64,000 nucleotides of DNA, taken from contig JAKQDQ010000181.1 of assembly GCA_029573725.1 (NCBI GenBank), positions 310,001 to 374,000 of the forward strand. The letters are read 5' to 3'. The position numbers were made by a program, and so were the translations under genes. Position 1 is the stretch's first letter; every line of letters begins with the position of its first letter. Under the pieces are notes generated by a model. The model searched no databases, was not told where the DNA came from, and was given only the letters and a program-made list of their open reading frames with translations. Positions 8,693 to 17,410 of the stretch are shown piece by piece. Origin of the DNA: Verrucomicrobiota bacterium. Lineage in GTDB: Bacteria > Verrucomicrobiota > Verrucomicrobiia > Limisphaerales > JADLHS01.

Positions 8693-9679
8693 ATGAGTCG
8701 TCGGTTTGCCATTCTGAGTCTGCTGCTGGCCGGCCTGTTATACACCTTTCAGGCGCCGGCGCCCCTGGTTTACACCCCGGGCGAAGGATGGAGCTATGAA
8801 TTGCCCGGGACCACGGCCAAATGGCGGAAGGCGCAGGCCAAGGATCAGCTCGCAGTGGCGCAGGAGGCTTTCGAGGCGAAGGATTATTCCACCACCGTCA
8901 AGGCCTGTGCCCATCTTCTCCGTCAGTGGCCGCTTTCCGACTACGCTGCGGCCGCCCAATACCTGTTGGGCCGGGGCTACGAAGCGCAGGGGAAGGACGA
9001 GCGGGCGTTTGCCGCCTACCAGCAAATCTTCCTCAAGTATCCCAAAAGCGACCAGTTGGCGGATGCCGCCCGCCGCCAGTATCAAATCGCCTCGCGCTTT
9101 CTGGCGGGACAACGGTTTCACATCCTCTGGGGTTATGTGCCGTTTTTCCCCAGCATGGAAAAGACGGCGGGCTTGTTTGAAAAAATCGTGGCCAACGGCC
9201 CATACAGTGCGGTGGCCCCGCACGCGCAGTTGCGCATCGGCGCAGCCTACGAGAAGCAAAAGAATTACCCGGAAGCCGTGGCGGCCTACGAACGGGCGGC
9301 CGATCGTTACCATGACCTCCCGGTCATCGCCGCCGACGCCTTGTATCGCGCCGGCATGTCCTACTACAAGCAGGCGTTGACGGCCGAATATGACCAGGGC
9401 ACGGCGGGACAGGCCATCGCCACGTTTAACGATCTGATCGCACTGTACCCGGAGGATCGGCGCCTCCCGGAGGTGCGGCGCCTCATTGCCGGCCTCAAAA
9501 ACGAGCAGGCGCGAGGCAATTTCAAGATTGCCGAATTTTACGCCAGGCAAAAACGCTGGAACGGCGCGTTGATCTATTACAACGAGGTGCTGATCAACGG
9601 CTCGGAGTCCCGCTACGCCGCGGTGGCACGCGAGCGGATTGATCTCATCAAACAACGCCTGCCGGCCTCCCCGCCGTAA
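8693..9679 (+). CDS. BamD-like tetratricopeptide protein, exported
   Basis: 328 residues with an N-terminal signal sequence and several TPR-like helical pairs (YAAAAQYLLGRGYEAQ, AAYQQIFLKYPKS, EAVAAYERAADRYHD, GQAIATFNDLIALYPE). Spacing and the KYPKS/LYPE repeats match BamD/ComL outer-membrane assembly proteins, which support folding of beta-barrels. Unlike typical BamD, the signal sequence has no lipobox cysteine (it reads LLLAGLLYTFQAPAP), so membrane attachment would differ. lptE follows after 3 bases, consistent with an envelope-assembly operon. Alternative: a generic TPR envelope protein. Confidence 0.75.
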   Translation: MSRRFAILSLLLAGLLYTFQAPAPLVYTPGEGWSYELPGTTAKWRKAQAKDQLAVAQEAFEAKDYSTTVKACAHLLRQWPLSDYAAAAQYLLGRGYEAQGKDERAFAAYQQIFLKYPKSDQLADAARRQYQIASRFLAGQRFHILWGYVPFFPSMEKTAGLFEKIVANGPYSAVAPHAQLRIGAAYEKQKNYPEAVAAYERAADRYHDLPVIAADALYRAGMSYYKQALTAEYDQGTAGQAIATFNDLIALYPEDRRLPEVRRLIAGLKNEQARGNFKIAEFYARQKRWNGALIYYNEVLINGSESRYAAVARERIDLIKQRLPASPP

Positions 9680-9682
9680 GCC

Positions 9683-10195
9683 ATGTCCTGGACACGCGGC
9701 ATTCTGACACTCAGTCTGAGCGCGCTGCTGGGCGGCTGTGCCGGCTATCAGTTGGGGCCGACGGGCGGACAGACCGCCGGTGCGCGTTCCATTCAAATTC
9801 TGCCCTTTTTTAATCGCACCTTGGAGCCGCGGCTCGGGGAGGCAATTACCACTGCGTTGCGCAAGGAAATCCAGCGTGACGGCACCTACACCCTGGCCTC
9901 GCGCCACGATGGTGATCTCGTCGTTTCCGGCGACATTCTTTCCTACCAGCGCGGGCAGATCAGCTTTCTGTCCACGGACATCACCACGGGGCGCGACTAT
10001 CGGCTCACTTTCACCGCCCATGTGGTGGTGCGCGATCGCATCACGGGGCGGGTGGTTTATGAGGAGAACCTGACGGGGGCCACTCTGATGCGCGTGGACA
10101 ATGACTTGCCCGGCGCGGAACGGCAGACCCTGCCGGTGCTGGCGGCTGATCTGGCACGGCAGATCACCGCGGCCTTGACGGATGGGAAATGGTAG
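9683..10195 (+). CDS. lptE: LPS-assembly lipoprotein LptE-like
   Basis: LptE plugs the LptD barrel that inserts lipopolysaccharide into the outer membrane. 170 residues with a lipobox (LLGGC, Cys19), then the family opening CAGYQLGP, the strand SIQILPFFNRTLEP, the helix GEAITTALRKEIQRDG and the alternating strands DGDLVVSGDILSYQRGQ. Length and order are typical. It implies an LPS-bearing outer membrane. Its stop is followed at once by a strong hairpin. Confidence 0.85.
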   Translation: MSWTRGILTLSLSALLGGCAGYQLGPTGGQTAGARSIQILPFFNRTLEPRLGEAITTALRKEIQRDGTYTLASRHDGDLVVSGDILSYQRGQISFLSTDITTGRDYRLTFTAHVVVRDRITGRVVYEENLTGATLMRVDNDLPGAERQTLPVLAADLARQITAALTDGKW

Positions 10196-10199
10196 GCAT

Positions 10200-10220
10200 G
10201 CGGGACGGTCACCGTCCCGC
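10200..10220. terminator. Hairpin after lptE
   Basis: Perfect 9-bp GC-rich stem (GCGGGACGG / CCGTCCCGC) with a 3-base loop, 5 bases after the lptE stop and between it and the convergent ffh. No T-run follows on either strand, so termination may be factor-assisted or weak. Confidence 0.5.
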
Positions 10221-10302
10221 ACCGCTCGCTCAGCCGGTGGACGTCAGGTCCCGCGCGTTTCCCCGGACGGGGCGGCGCTCCCCGGCCAGTCCGCGGAAAT
10301 TC

Positions 10303-11646
10303 CTACCGGCCGAACATGCCGGGCACCGCGCCTCCCATGCGCGCCATCATTTTCTGGAACTTGCCCATCTTCTTCATCATTTGCTGCATTTGGGCAAATT
10401 TGTTGAGCATGGTATTGAGTTCGGTCACGCTCACCCCGCTGCCCCGGGCGATGCGCTGCCGGCGCCTGGCGTTGAGGATGGCGGGGTTTTTGCGCTCCTG
10501 CGGAGTCATCCCGCAGATCATGGCTTCCATGTGCTTGAATTCACGCTCCTGCTTGCCAAGGTCCATCTGCTTGAGCGCCTCGGATCCGCCGGGTAGCATC
10601 TTCATGAGGTTGTCCAGCGGACCGAGCTTTTTCATCTGGCGCAACTGCTCCAAAAAATCCTCCAGGGAGAACTGGCCGCGCCGCATCTTTTCCTCCATGC
10701 GCCTGGCGTCCTCCAGGTCCACCGCTTCCGCGGCTTTCTCCACCAGGCTGACGACGTCGCCCATGCCGAGGATCCGGGACGCCATGCGCTCGGGATGGAA
10801 CGGTTCGAAATCCTCCAGCTTTTCGCCGACACCCATGAACTTGATCGGCTTGCCGGTTACCGCCTTCAAACTGAGCGCTGCGCCGCCACGGGCGTCCCCG
10901 TCCAGTTTCGTCAGGATGGCGCCGGTGATGTTCAGGGCCTGGTCAAAATGGGTGGCGACATTCACTGCTTCCTGGCCCGTGGCAGCATCGAGGACCAGGA
11001 GAATTTCCCGCGGCTTCACCAGGTCGCGCAGGCGCACCAATTCCTGCACCAGCGGCTCGTCTATCTGCAGCCGCCCCGCCGTGTCAAAGATGAGCGTGTT
11101 GCGGCAGTGTGCTTCGGCGTAGGCCAGCGCCTCCCGCGCAATCTGCGTGACCTCGGTTTCGCCCCGTTTCACGAACACCGGCAGGTCCAGTTGTTTCGCA
11201 AGCGTCTCCAATTGGTCCATGGCTGCGGGTCGGTAAACGTCCGCCGCCACCAGCAGCGGCTGTCGTCCCTGCTTTTGCAGCAGTCGCGCCAGTTTTCCGC
11301 TGGAGGTGGTCTTGCCCGCCCCGTGCAGGCCAACCATCAGGATGCAGGTGGGTTGACGATCAAAATTCAATCCGGCGTGCTGCGCGCCCAGCAACGCCAC
11401 GAGTTCGTCGTGGATGATCTTGATGACCTGCTGCCCGGGCTGGATGCTCTGGACGACCTCCACGCCGATGGATTTGGTTTTGACGCGCTCGATGAAATCG
11501 CGCGCCACCTTGAAATTGACGTCGGCTTCGAGCAACGCCTGGCGGACGTCGCGGAGGGCGTCGGACACGTTGGACTCGGAAATTTTTCCCAGTCCGCGCA
11601 AATTGCGAAAGGCGTTCTGGAGCTTGCTGCTGAGTGCTTCAAACAT
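10303..11646 (-). CDS. ffh: Signal recognition particle protein Ffh (SRP54)
   Basis: GTPase that binds signal peptides and 4.5S RNA and targets ribosomes to the membrane through FtsY. 447 residues: N-domain helices (1-90), G-domain with GLHGAGKTT (about 105-113), DTAGRL, TKLDGDARGG, and a methionine-rich M-domain ending in MQQMMKKMGKFQKMMARMGG and GMFGR, with the SGVSVTELNTMLNKF RNA-binding stretch. Complete and canonical. The start is supported by an adjacent near-leaderless promoter. Confidence 0.97.
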   Translation of the reverse strand: MFEALSSKLQNAFRNLRGLGKISESNVSDALRDVRQALLEADVNFKVARDFIERVKTKSIGVEVVQSIQPGQQVIKIIHDELVALLGAQHAGLNFDRQPTCILMVGLHGAGKTTSSGKLARLLQKQGRQPLLVAADVYRPAAMDQLETLAKQLDLPVFVKRGETEVTQIAREALAYAEAHCRNTLIFDTAGRLQIDEPLVQELVRLRDLVKPREILLVLDAATGQEAVNVATHFDQALNITGAILTKLDGDARGGAALSLKAVTGKPIKFMGVGEKLEDFEPFHPERMASRILGMGDVVSLVEKAAEAVDLEDARRMEEKMRRGQFSLEDFLEQLRQMKKLGPLDNLMKMLPGGSEALKQMDLGKQEREFKHMEAMICGMTPQERKNPAILNARRRQRIARGSGVSVTELNTMLNKFAQMQQMMKKMGKFQKMMARMGGAVPGMFGR

Positions 11647-11652
11647 CGTGCC

Positions 11653-11681
11653 AGCCTAGATTTTCCGCCCTGTTTGCGCAA
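11653..11681 (-). promoter_or_regulatory. Likely near-leaderless ffh promoter
   Basis: On the minus strand TTGCGC, 17-base spacer, TAGGCT, then 6 bases to the ffh ATG. The -35 is only half matched, but spacing and position repeat those at gatC, the surA-like gene and others. Confidence 0.45.
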
Positions 11682-11784
11682 GTTGGGCTTTGCCCGCCCT
11701 CCCGGCGGCCGGCCGGAACGGGGCAGCTGTGGGGGCATCAGGATGCTGGTCAAAGTGTGCCGGCTGGTGCAGGTTGGCGTGGTC

Positions 11785-12009
11785 ATGGGGAATTTGCTGG
11801 ACACGAAGTTTTTGTTCGCCTCGCTGCTGTGGGGCGCCATCGGCGTGGGATACTTCGTCTATGGGAAGAAACAACAGTCCCTGGTCCCCCTGGTCGGCGG
11901 CCTGGTGATGATCGCGCTTTCCTATTTGGTCGAGTCGTGGTTTTGGATGTCACTCGCCGGGACCGCCCTGATGGCCGCAATTTACTGGCTCAGCCGGCAA
12001 GGCTATTGA
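11785..12009 (+). CDS. Small two- or three-segment membrane protein
   Basis: 74 residues from ATG 11785 (an in-frame ATG at 11743 would add 14). Hydrophobic stretches near residues 8-23 (FASLLWGAIGVGYFVYG), 30-45 and 50-67 suggest two to three membrane spans; the end is WLSRQGY. I recall small membrane proteins with this GVGYFVYGKKQ pattern but know no function. It lies between ffh and the convergent release-factor-like gene. Confidence 0.65.
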   Translation: MGNLLDTKFLFASLLWGAIGVGYFVYGKKQQSLVPLVGGLVMIALSYLVESWFWMSLAGTALMAAIYWLSRQGY

Positions 12010-12066
12010 GCCGGCGTCCCGGTGAGACGTCGGCCGGGCCGGGCCACAGTTCCCGGGGCGAAGGAG

Positions 12067-12083
12067 TGCGGGCGTTGCCCGCA
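12067..12083. terminator. Convergent hairpin
   Basis: Perfect 7-bp stem TGCGGGC / GCCCGCA with a GTT loop, between two convergent genes ending at 12009 and 12111. No clear T-run. Confidence 0.4.
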
Positions 12084-12110
12084 TTGACGAGCGTACCTCC
12101 CTTCTGCACT

Positions 12111-12524
12111 TCACTCCCAGCGGGGAGGCCGGCGGTCCGCCTTCTTTTGTGCGCGCTGCGCCTTTGCCGCGAGCATCCGCTCCTTGGCCGCGCGACTGCG
12201 CTTGCGTTTCTGCCGTCGTAATTTGGCCGCAAGCGCCCGGGCCGTGGCGCGTTTCTGCTGCCGCGCGGCTTCGAACTTTTCCAGCAACAACCGGCGCGCC
12301 AGAAAGCGGTTGAGGCCTTGTTGGCGAGTTTTCTGGCACTTGACCTGAAGCCCCGATGGCCGATGCAACAGCACCACGCAGGTCGCGACCTTGTTGACGT
12401 TCTGGCCACCGTGTCCACCCGAGCGGACAAAAGATTCCTCCAGATCGGCTTCCTGGATTCCCAGCGCCGCCATCCGTTGCGCGAGCTGGCGTTCTTTTTC
12501 CGCGCTGACCGGGAGCGTGCTCAT
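12111..12524 (-). CDS. Release-factor-like ribosome rescue protein (RF-1 domain, GGQ)
   Basis: 137 residues comprising the peptidyl-hydrolase domain of class I release factors without codon-recognition domains. SFVRSGGHGGQNVNKV (about 31-46) contains the catalytic GGQ. The tail from about residue 90 is extremely Lys/Arg-rich (KLRRQKRKRSRAAKERM), resembling the basic C-terminus with which ArfB (YaeJ) enters an empty mRNA channel. A role in freeing stalled ribosomes is therefore likely. ATG 12524 is chosen because upstream residues are not family-like. It could also be a PrfH/C12orf65-like variant. Confidence 0.8.
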   Translation of the reverse strand: MSTLPVSAEKERQLAQRMAALGIQEADLEESFVRSGGHGGQNVNKVATCVVLLHRPSGLQVKCQKTRQQGLNRFLARRLLLEKFEAARQQKRATARALAAKLRRQKRKRSRAAKERMLAAKAQRAQKKADRRPPRWE

Positions 12525-12604
12525 GCGGGTAGTTTCCTTGATTCCAGCATCATTGTCAGCCGCGAAACGCGCCAACTGGTGAGGACGCAACCGATTCGTT
12601 GCGC

Positions 12605-14584
12605 TCAATGTCCGCCGGTGCGGCCCAGTCCATGCAGGGCCGGGGCCTGGCTCAACTTGGGCCAGCCGTATCCGTACAGGGCGACCAGCGCGAAGCAAAG
12701 CAGGGGCACAATGAAAGCGCGGGACATGTCATAATGATCCGCCACCGCTCCCATGACCTTGGGCAGGATCGCCCCGCCCATGATGCCCATCACGATGTAG
12801 GCCGCCGCTCCCTTCGCTTGGCCGCCAAGACCGAAAATACCCAGGGCAAAAATGGTCGGAAACATGATGGACATGAAGAAATACGTCAGGAACACGCAGA
12901 GGACCGAGAGCCAGCCCAGTTTGAGAAACACCAACAGGCAGGCGCCGACGTTCAACAGGCCGTAGAGCCCGAGCACCTTGTGTGCGGAGAATTTCTTCAG
13001 CAGGGCGGCCCCCGTGATGCGCCCGATCAAAAAACAGATGAATCCGAACGAAACCAGTTGCGCCGCCAATTGATTGGTGATGACCAGAACCCCGTCGTGA
13101 AAGGTCAGCACTCCCGGATACGCCTCCGCCAGGAGCAGACGATTTAAACGCGCGGAACCGTGCAACTCGGACGCGGACGCCAACAGTTCCCGGGTCGGGT
13201 CGGAAAGGGTCACGCCAGCAAATCGTTCCGGCGTGTAGAGCTGTTGCTTGAGTACGAGACTGTTCAGGTCCTGCGTCAAAGCCACGCGCAACGCGGCCGC
13301 GCCGGCGGTACCGGACCGGTAGGCGCGCAGGGTCTCCGTCGTGGTGGGCGACAAATTTGTGGCCAGAAAGGTGGCCAGCGGGTCCGATGGCTCGCTCAAC
13401 CGACGTGCCAGCGCCGGCAGGTCTTTGAAGTCACCCGCGGAAAAGGCCGTTTTCACTTCAAACCAGTGCTGGGTTCGTTCCGTCAGCCAGGCGCGGGGCA
13501 GGGCGGGTGGTTCGGCGACCAGGTAATTGATCAGGAAACTGAAGATGCCGGCCTGCGCGGCGACGTACACAAATTGCGCGAGCGTGGCGCCGGTGAAATG
13601 CTCACGCGTCCAGATGCTGTGGGGGGAAATTCTTTTGACGGTCCCCGCCAGTTTGAGAGCGGCCAGGAGGAAGCAAAGCGCCCCGGCCCAGAAGAGCAAC
13701 AGGAGGAGCGCGGCATCGGGATTCAGGGCGAGGCCGGGCGGGCGCGGCAGCCATCGCGCGACCTCCTGCAGGTGCTGACCGACTCCGGCGGCCTCGAGGA
13801 TCAGCCACAGGATCATGCCGAAAATTCCAATCAGCACGCCCACGTTCAACAGGAGCAGGATGTAAACGGAGGGACGATTGAACTTCCGTCCGACGGCGGG
13901 CCCGGCCTTGGCATCGGGCGTGATTTCCCGATCCGGGGCCGGCCCGTTTTTCACGTCGGGCAGCGGGGCGAAAAAGAAGATGACGGCCAGAATCAACACC
14001 ACGACGGCGACGCCCGCGTAGGGGATCCACAATGTTTCCGCGCCCGTGCTGCGGCCGGCGGCGTCGGTGCCGTAGAAAAAAGCGCTGCCGGCAATCGGCC
14101 CGAAGATCCAGCCGACGCCATTGCAGGATTGTGCGATGTTGATGCGCGTGGCGGCGAAGCGCGGCGCGCCGAGCACCGTCGTGTACGGGTTGGCGACCGT
14201 TTCCAGAAAGGTGAGACCGGAGGCGATCACGCAGACGCCGGTCAAGAAGGCCCAGAACGCGGCGATCTTGGTTGCCGGAATGAACCAGAATCCGCCCACG
14301 GCCACCATCAGCAAGCCGGCAATAATGCCGCCTTTGTAGCCCAGCCGGGTGGCCAGCCAGCCCGCCGGCAGCGACATGAGAAAATAGCCGAGGTAATGCG
14401 CGAACTGCACCCAGGCGGATTGGGAGAGACTGAGTTTCAGCTCCTCCTGGAAATGTTTGTCCATCACATCAATCATGCCGTTGCAGAATCCCCAGAGCAG
14501 AAAAAGCGAACTGACCAGAAGGAAGGTGAAGAACACGTTCCGGCCATTGGCGAGAACGAACATGCTGGACTTGGGCTGGTTCAT
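12605..14584 (-). CDS. FucP-like MFS sugar permease with large internal insertions
   Basis: Probable proton-coupled sugar importer of the FHS/FucP branch: [18 protein letters not shown] (29-46), [16 protein letters not shown] and [12 protein letters not shown] (128-139) match FucP motifs. It has 659 residues where FucP has about 430. Extra material includes a hydrophobic region near 237-313 and a soluble segment near 356-502, between the helix [17 protein letters not shown] and the helix containing [10 protein letters not shown]. No frameshift is needed to read it. It is divergent from the fucose-isomerase-like gene, suggesting joint sugar uptake and isomerisation; the substrate is unknown. 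ATG 14584 gives the standard N-terminus. Confidence 0.8.
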   Translation of the reverse strand: MNQPKSSMFVLANGRNVFFTFLLVSSLFLLWGFCNGMIDVMDKHFQEELKLSLSQSAWVQFAHYLGYFLMSLPAGWLATRLGYKGGIIAGLLMVAVGGFWFIPATKIAAFWAFLTGVCVIASGLTFLETVANPYTTVLGAPRFAATRINIAQSCNGVGWIFGPIAGSAFFYGTDAAGRSTGAETLWIPYAGVAVVVLILAVIFFFAPLPDVKNGPAPDREITPDAKAGPAVGRKFNRPSVYILLLLNVGVLIGIFGMILWLILEAAGVGQHLQEVARWLPRPPGLALNPDAALLLLLFWAGALCFLLAALKLAGTVKRISPHSIWTREHFTGATLAQFVYVAAQAGIFSFLINYLVAEPPALPRAWLTERTQHWFEVKTAFSAGDFKDLPALARRLSEPSDPLATFLATNLSPTTTETLRAYRSGTAGAAALRVALTQDLNSLVLKQQLYTPERFAGVTLSDPTRELLASASELHGSARLNRLLLAEAYPGVLTFHDGVLVITNQLAAQLVSFGFICFLIGRITGAALLKKFSAHKVLGLYGLLNVGACLLVFLKLGWLSVLCVFLTYFFMSIMFPTIFALGIFGLGGQAKGAAAYIVMGIMGGAILPKVMGAVADHYDMSRAFIVPLLCFALVALYGYGWPKLSQAPALHGLGRTGGH

Positions 14585-14812
14585 ACGGCTCTGGGGATGG
14601 CGGCGGCGATGGGTTCGTGGAGGCCGGCGATTTGCGCTGGACGGTGCGGTTGCACAATGAACGGGGTCATCCGTAACGGAAGCGGTGCGCACCGTCAAGC
14701 CTGCGACTGCGAGAAAATGATTTCTTTGGCCGGCCAACGGGTGTATTCCCTATCTGGCTGGCCGGATCACATAGGTAACAACCAGCACGTTCACGCAACG
14801 ACCACAAAAGTT

Positions 14813-16477
14813 ATGCCCAAGTCCACGCAACAAACCGGAAGACGTCTTGCGCGTCTGAAAAAAAACCAGGTGCAACTCATTGCCAGCGGCGACCTGCGCC
14901 TCTCGGCCAATCGCGTCTGCTGGCCGGCGCAACAGCAAATGGAGGCGGCCCTGGGCGCGGCCATCAACGCGGAAGGTTACGAAGTCGTGCGCGGTCACCA
15001 GTACGATCCGGTGGCCCGGCATGGTTTTATTGATTCGCAACGGCGCGGCATGGAGGTGTTCCGCCACCTGGATCCGGACGCCCCGTTGATGGTGGCCGAA
15101 TCCGTCTGGCAATACTCGCATCACGTCCTGGCCGGATTAACCACGCATCGCGGCCCGATTCTCACCGTGGCGAACTGGTCGGGCACCTGGCCCGGCCTGG
15201 TGGGCATGCTGAATTTGAATGGCTCGCTGACCAAGCAGGGGGTGGCGTATTCCACCCTTTGGAGTGAAAATTTCACGGATGCGTATTTCAAGACCCGGCT
15301 GCGGCAATGGTTGAAGACCGGCCGGTGTTCGCACCCGATCCCCCACGTCCAGCCCCTGACCCGGATCAAAGTGCCCGCCGGCGCGCGGCGACTCGGCGAA
15401 AGCCTTGCCGCGCAGTTGCGTCGCGACAAGGCCATTCTGGGCGTGTTCGATGAGGGGTGCATGGGCATGTTCAACGCCATTATTCCGGACCATTTGTTGC
15501 ATGCCACCGGCGTCTTCAAAGAGCGTTTGAGTCAATCCGCACTTTACTACGGCGCGACACAAGTGCGGGACAGTGAAGCCCGCGCGGTCTACCAATGGTA
15601 TCGGCGCCAAGGGATGAAATTTCACACCGGCCCGAAGGACGCCACGGACCTCACGGAGCAGCAAATTTTGTGGCAATGCAAAACCTATATTGCGGCGGTG
15701 CGCATCGCGGATGATTTCGGCTGCGAGGGCATCGGGATTCAATACCAGCAGGGACTGAAAGATCTGTTGCCCGCCAGTGATCTGGTGGAGGGGACGCTCA
15801 ACAACACGGACCGGCCACCGGTAAAATCGCGTGATGGCCGGCGCGTTCTCTATGCCGGCCAGCCGCTGACGCATTTCAATGAAGCGGACGAGTGTGCCGG
15901 GCTGGACGGGTTGTTCACCCGCCGTGTACACACGGCGCTGCGGCAGCCGCCCGAGAATACCTTGCACGATTTGCGCTGGGGGGATTGGGACCAATCCGGC
16001 ACGACGCGGGATTATGTCTGGGTTTTCGAAATCAGCGGCAGCGTGCCCCCGGCGCATCTGATCGGCGGCTGGAAGGGCGCGGAAGGATTTCGACAGCCGC
16101 CCATGTATTTTCCGAAAGGCGGCAGCACCTTGCGCGGCATTTCCAAACCGGGCGAAATCGTCTGGTCCCGCATTTATGTGGCGGACAATGCGTTGCACCT
16201 GGATATTGGCCGCGGCAGGGTCGTTCGTCTGCCGCGTGCGGAAACCGAGCGACGTTGGCAGGCGACGACCTGGCAATGGCCCATCATGCACGCCGTCACC
16301 TACGGCGTGACGCGCGATCAGATGATGGCCAAACATCAGGCCAACCACGTTCACTGCGCGTATGCCCGTAACGCCGCCGCCGCCGATCAATGCCTCTACG
16401 CCAAAGCCGCTCTGGCCCAAGCGCTCGGCATCAAGGTCAATCTCTGCGGCACGAAGGCCGACGGGAAGCAGTGGTAG
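14813..16477 (+). CDS. L-fucose/L-arabinose isomerase-like protein
   Basis: 554 residues, similar in length and layout to fucose isomerase-like enzymes that interconvert aldoses and ketoses with a divalent metal. Visible landmarks are [16 protein letters not shown], a [15 protein letters not shown] stretch near 210, [18 protein letters not shown] near 305, and a C-terminal region with several conserved-looking histidines ([27 protein letters not shown]). I cannot align metal ligands with certainty, so the exact substrate is open. The shared divergent region with the FucP-like permease supports a sugar pathway. ATG 14813 lies just after the intergenic region; the long open frame upstream is antisense to the permease. 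Confidence 0.65.
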   Translation: MPKSTQQTGRRLARLKKNQVQLIASGDLRLSANRVCWPAQQQMEAALGAAINAEGYEVVRGHQYDPVARHGFIDSQRRGMEVFRHLDPDAPLMVAESVWQYSHHVLAGLTTHRGPILTVANWSGTWPGLVGMLNLNGSLTKQGVAYSTLWSENFTDAYFKTRLRQWLKTGRCSHPIPHVQPLTRIKVPAGARRLGESLAAQLRRDKAILGVFDEGCMGMFNAIIPDHLLHATGVFKERLSQSALYYGATQVRDSEARAVYQWYRRQGMKFHTGPKDATDLTEQQILWQCKTYIAAVRIADDFGCEGIGIQYQQGLKDLLPASDLVEGTLNNTDRPPVKSRDGRRVLYAGQPLTHFNEADECAGLDGLFTRRVHTALRQPPENTLHDLRWGDWDQSGTTRDYVWVFEISGSVPPAHLIGGWKGAEGFRQPPMYFPKGGSTLRGISKPGEIVWSRIYVADNALHLDIGRGRVVRLPRAETERRWQATTWQWPIMHAVTYGVTRDQMMAKHQANHVHCAYARNAAAADQCLYAKAALAQALGIKVNLCGTKADGKQW

Positions 16478-16559
16478 CGGCGCCGAGGCGATGGTCCGAC
16501 GTGGATTTCAATGGCCGAAGATGAATCAGCATGAATGGCTGCGGCCGTTGGAACTCTGA

Positions 16560-17309
16560 TTAAACCGCAAAGGCTCCGAACAACGCCCGCATCTCCTCGT
16601 CCACCATGGCCGGATCGGACAGCGTGTGGGCGATTTCGTCGCGCAATAATTGCCGATAGCGTTTGCGCAGCCGGTGTACCGCCACGCGCACCGCGCCTTC
16701 CTCCATGCCCAGCGCCCGGGCGACTTCACTCTGCGCCGTCTCACTTTTGCCCGCCGCGAGAAAAACCTTGAGCTGCTCAAACAACCTCCCCTTGCCGTCG
16801 GCCACGCACTCGGCCTGCAATCGCTCAATGACCTTTCCCAAAAGCGCCAGCGCCCATTCGCGATCATAAGCCTGGTCCGGGCCCAGCTCATTTTGCGCCG
16901 CGAGTTGAAACTTGGTATCCGCCGACTCCCAGTCCAGCGACAGCACGGCGTCGCCGCCGCCGCGTTTCTGGCGTTGGGATTTATCCCATTCGTTCGCCAG
17001 AAAATGTTTCAACGCCGCCAGCAGAAAGGCGCGAAACCGCCCCCGCTCGGCACTCAAGGCTTCGAGATAGTTTTTGGCCAGAAACTTTGCGAAGAAGGCC
17101 TGCACCAAATCCTCGGCGTCCGATTTCGTGCAGCCCCGCCGCCGCAGGTGGGCGTAGAGCGGAAACCAATAAGTCTGGCACAACGCCTCCAACGCGCGGT
17201 CGGACTGGGGTTCGTGTCGTCGGCCCGCCGCGAGCACGACCGTCCAATGCGTCGTGGCGAAGATGTCATGCGGGACGGACGAGGGCTGGCTTGATTGTTC
17301 CGAAGTCAT
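16560..17309 (-). CDS. ECF-type RNA polymerase sigma factor
   Basis: 249 residues. Region 2 includes ALCQTYWFPLYAHLRRRGCTKSDAEDLVQAFFAKFL, with the DAEDLVQ core; region 4 near 190-225 is a helix-turn-helix (SEVARALGMEEGAVRVAVHRLRKRYRQLL). The N-terminal HDIFATTHWTVVLAAG lead is typical of sigma factors that sit beside Ser/Thr kinases in Verrucomicrobiota and Planctomycetota. The kinase gene ends 101 bases upstream on the same strand, so kinase control of sigma activity is a reasonable inference. No anti-sigma gene is visible. Confidence 0.88.
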   Translation of the reverse strand: MTSEQSSQPSSVPHDIFATTHWTVVLAAGRRHEPQSDRALEALCQTYWFPLYAHLRRRGCTKSDAEDLVQAFFAKFLAKNYLEALSAERGRFRAFLLAALKHFLANEWDKSQRQKRGGGDAVLSLDWESADTKFQLAAQNELGPDQAYDREWALALLGKVIERLQAECVADGKGRLFEQLKVFLAAGKSETAQSEVARALGMEEGAVRVAVHRLRKRYRQLLRDEIAHTLSDPAMVDEEMRALFGAFAV

Positions 17310-17410
17310 TGACCGGGGCAGGTAATCATAAATCGGTAGCGAAAGGCAGGGGAATGTTCGGCAAGGGAATGAGTTTTATTCCTCTCCCGTTCATTCTGTC
17401 ATGGCTGGTT

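Noticed and set aside
13160..14812. Very long open frame antisense to the FucP-like gene, continuous with the isomerase-like frame
   Set aside because: GC-rich antisense shadow; His/Gly/Arg-rich with no family resemblance. The isomerase-like protein starts at 14813.
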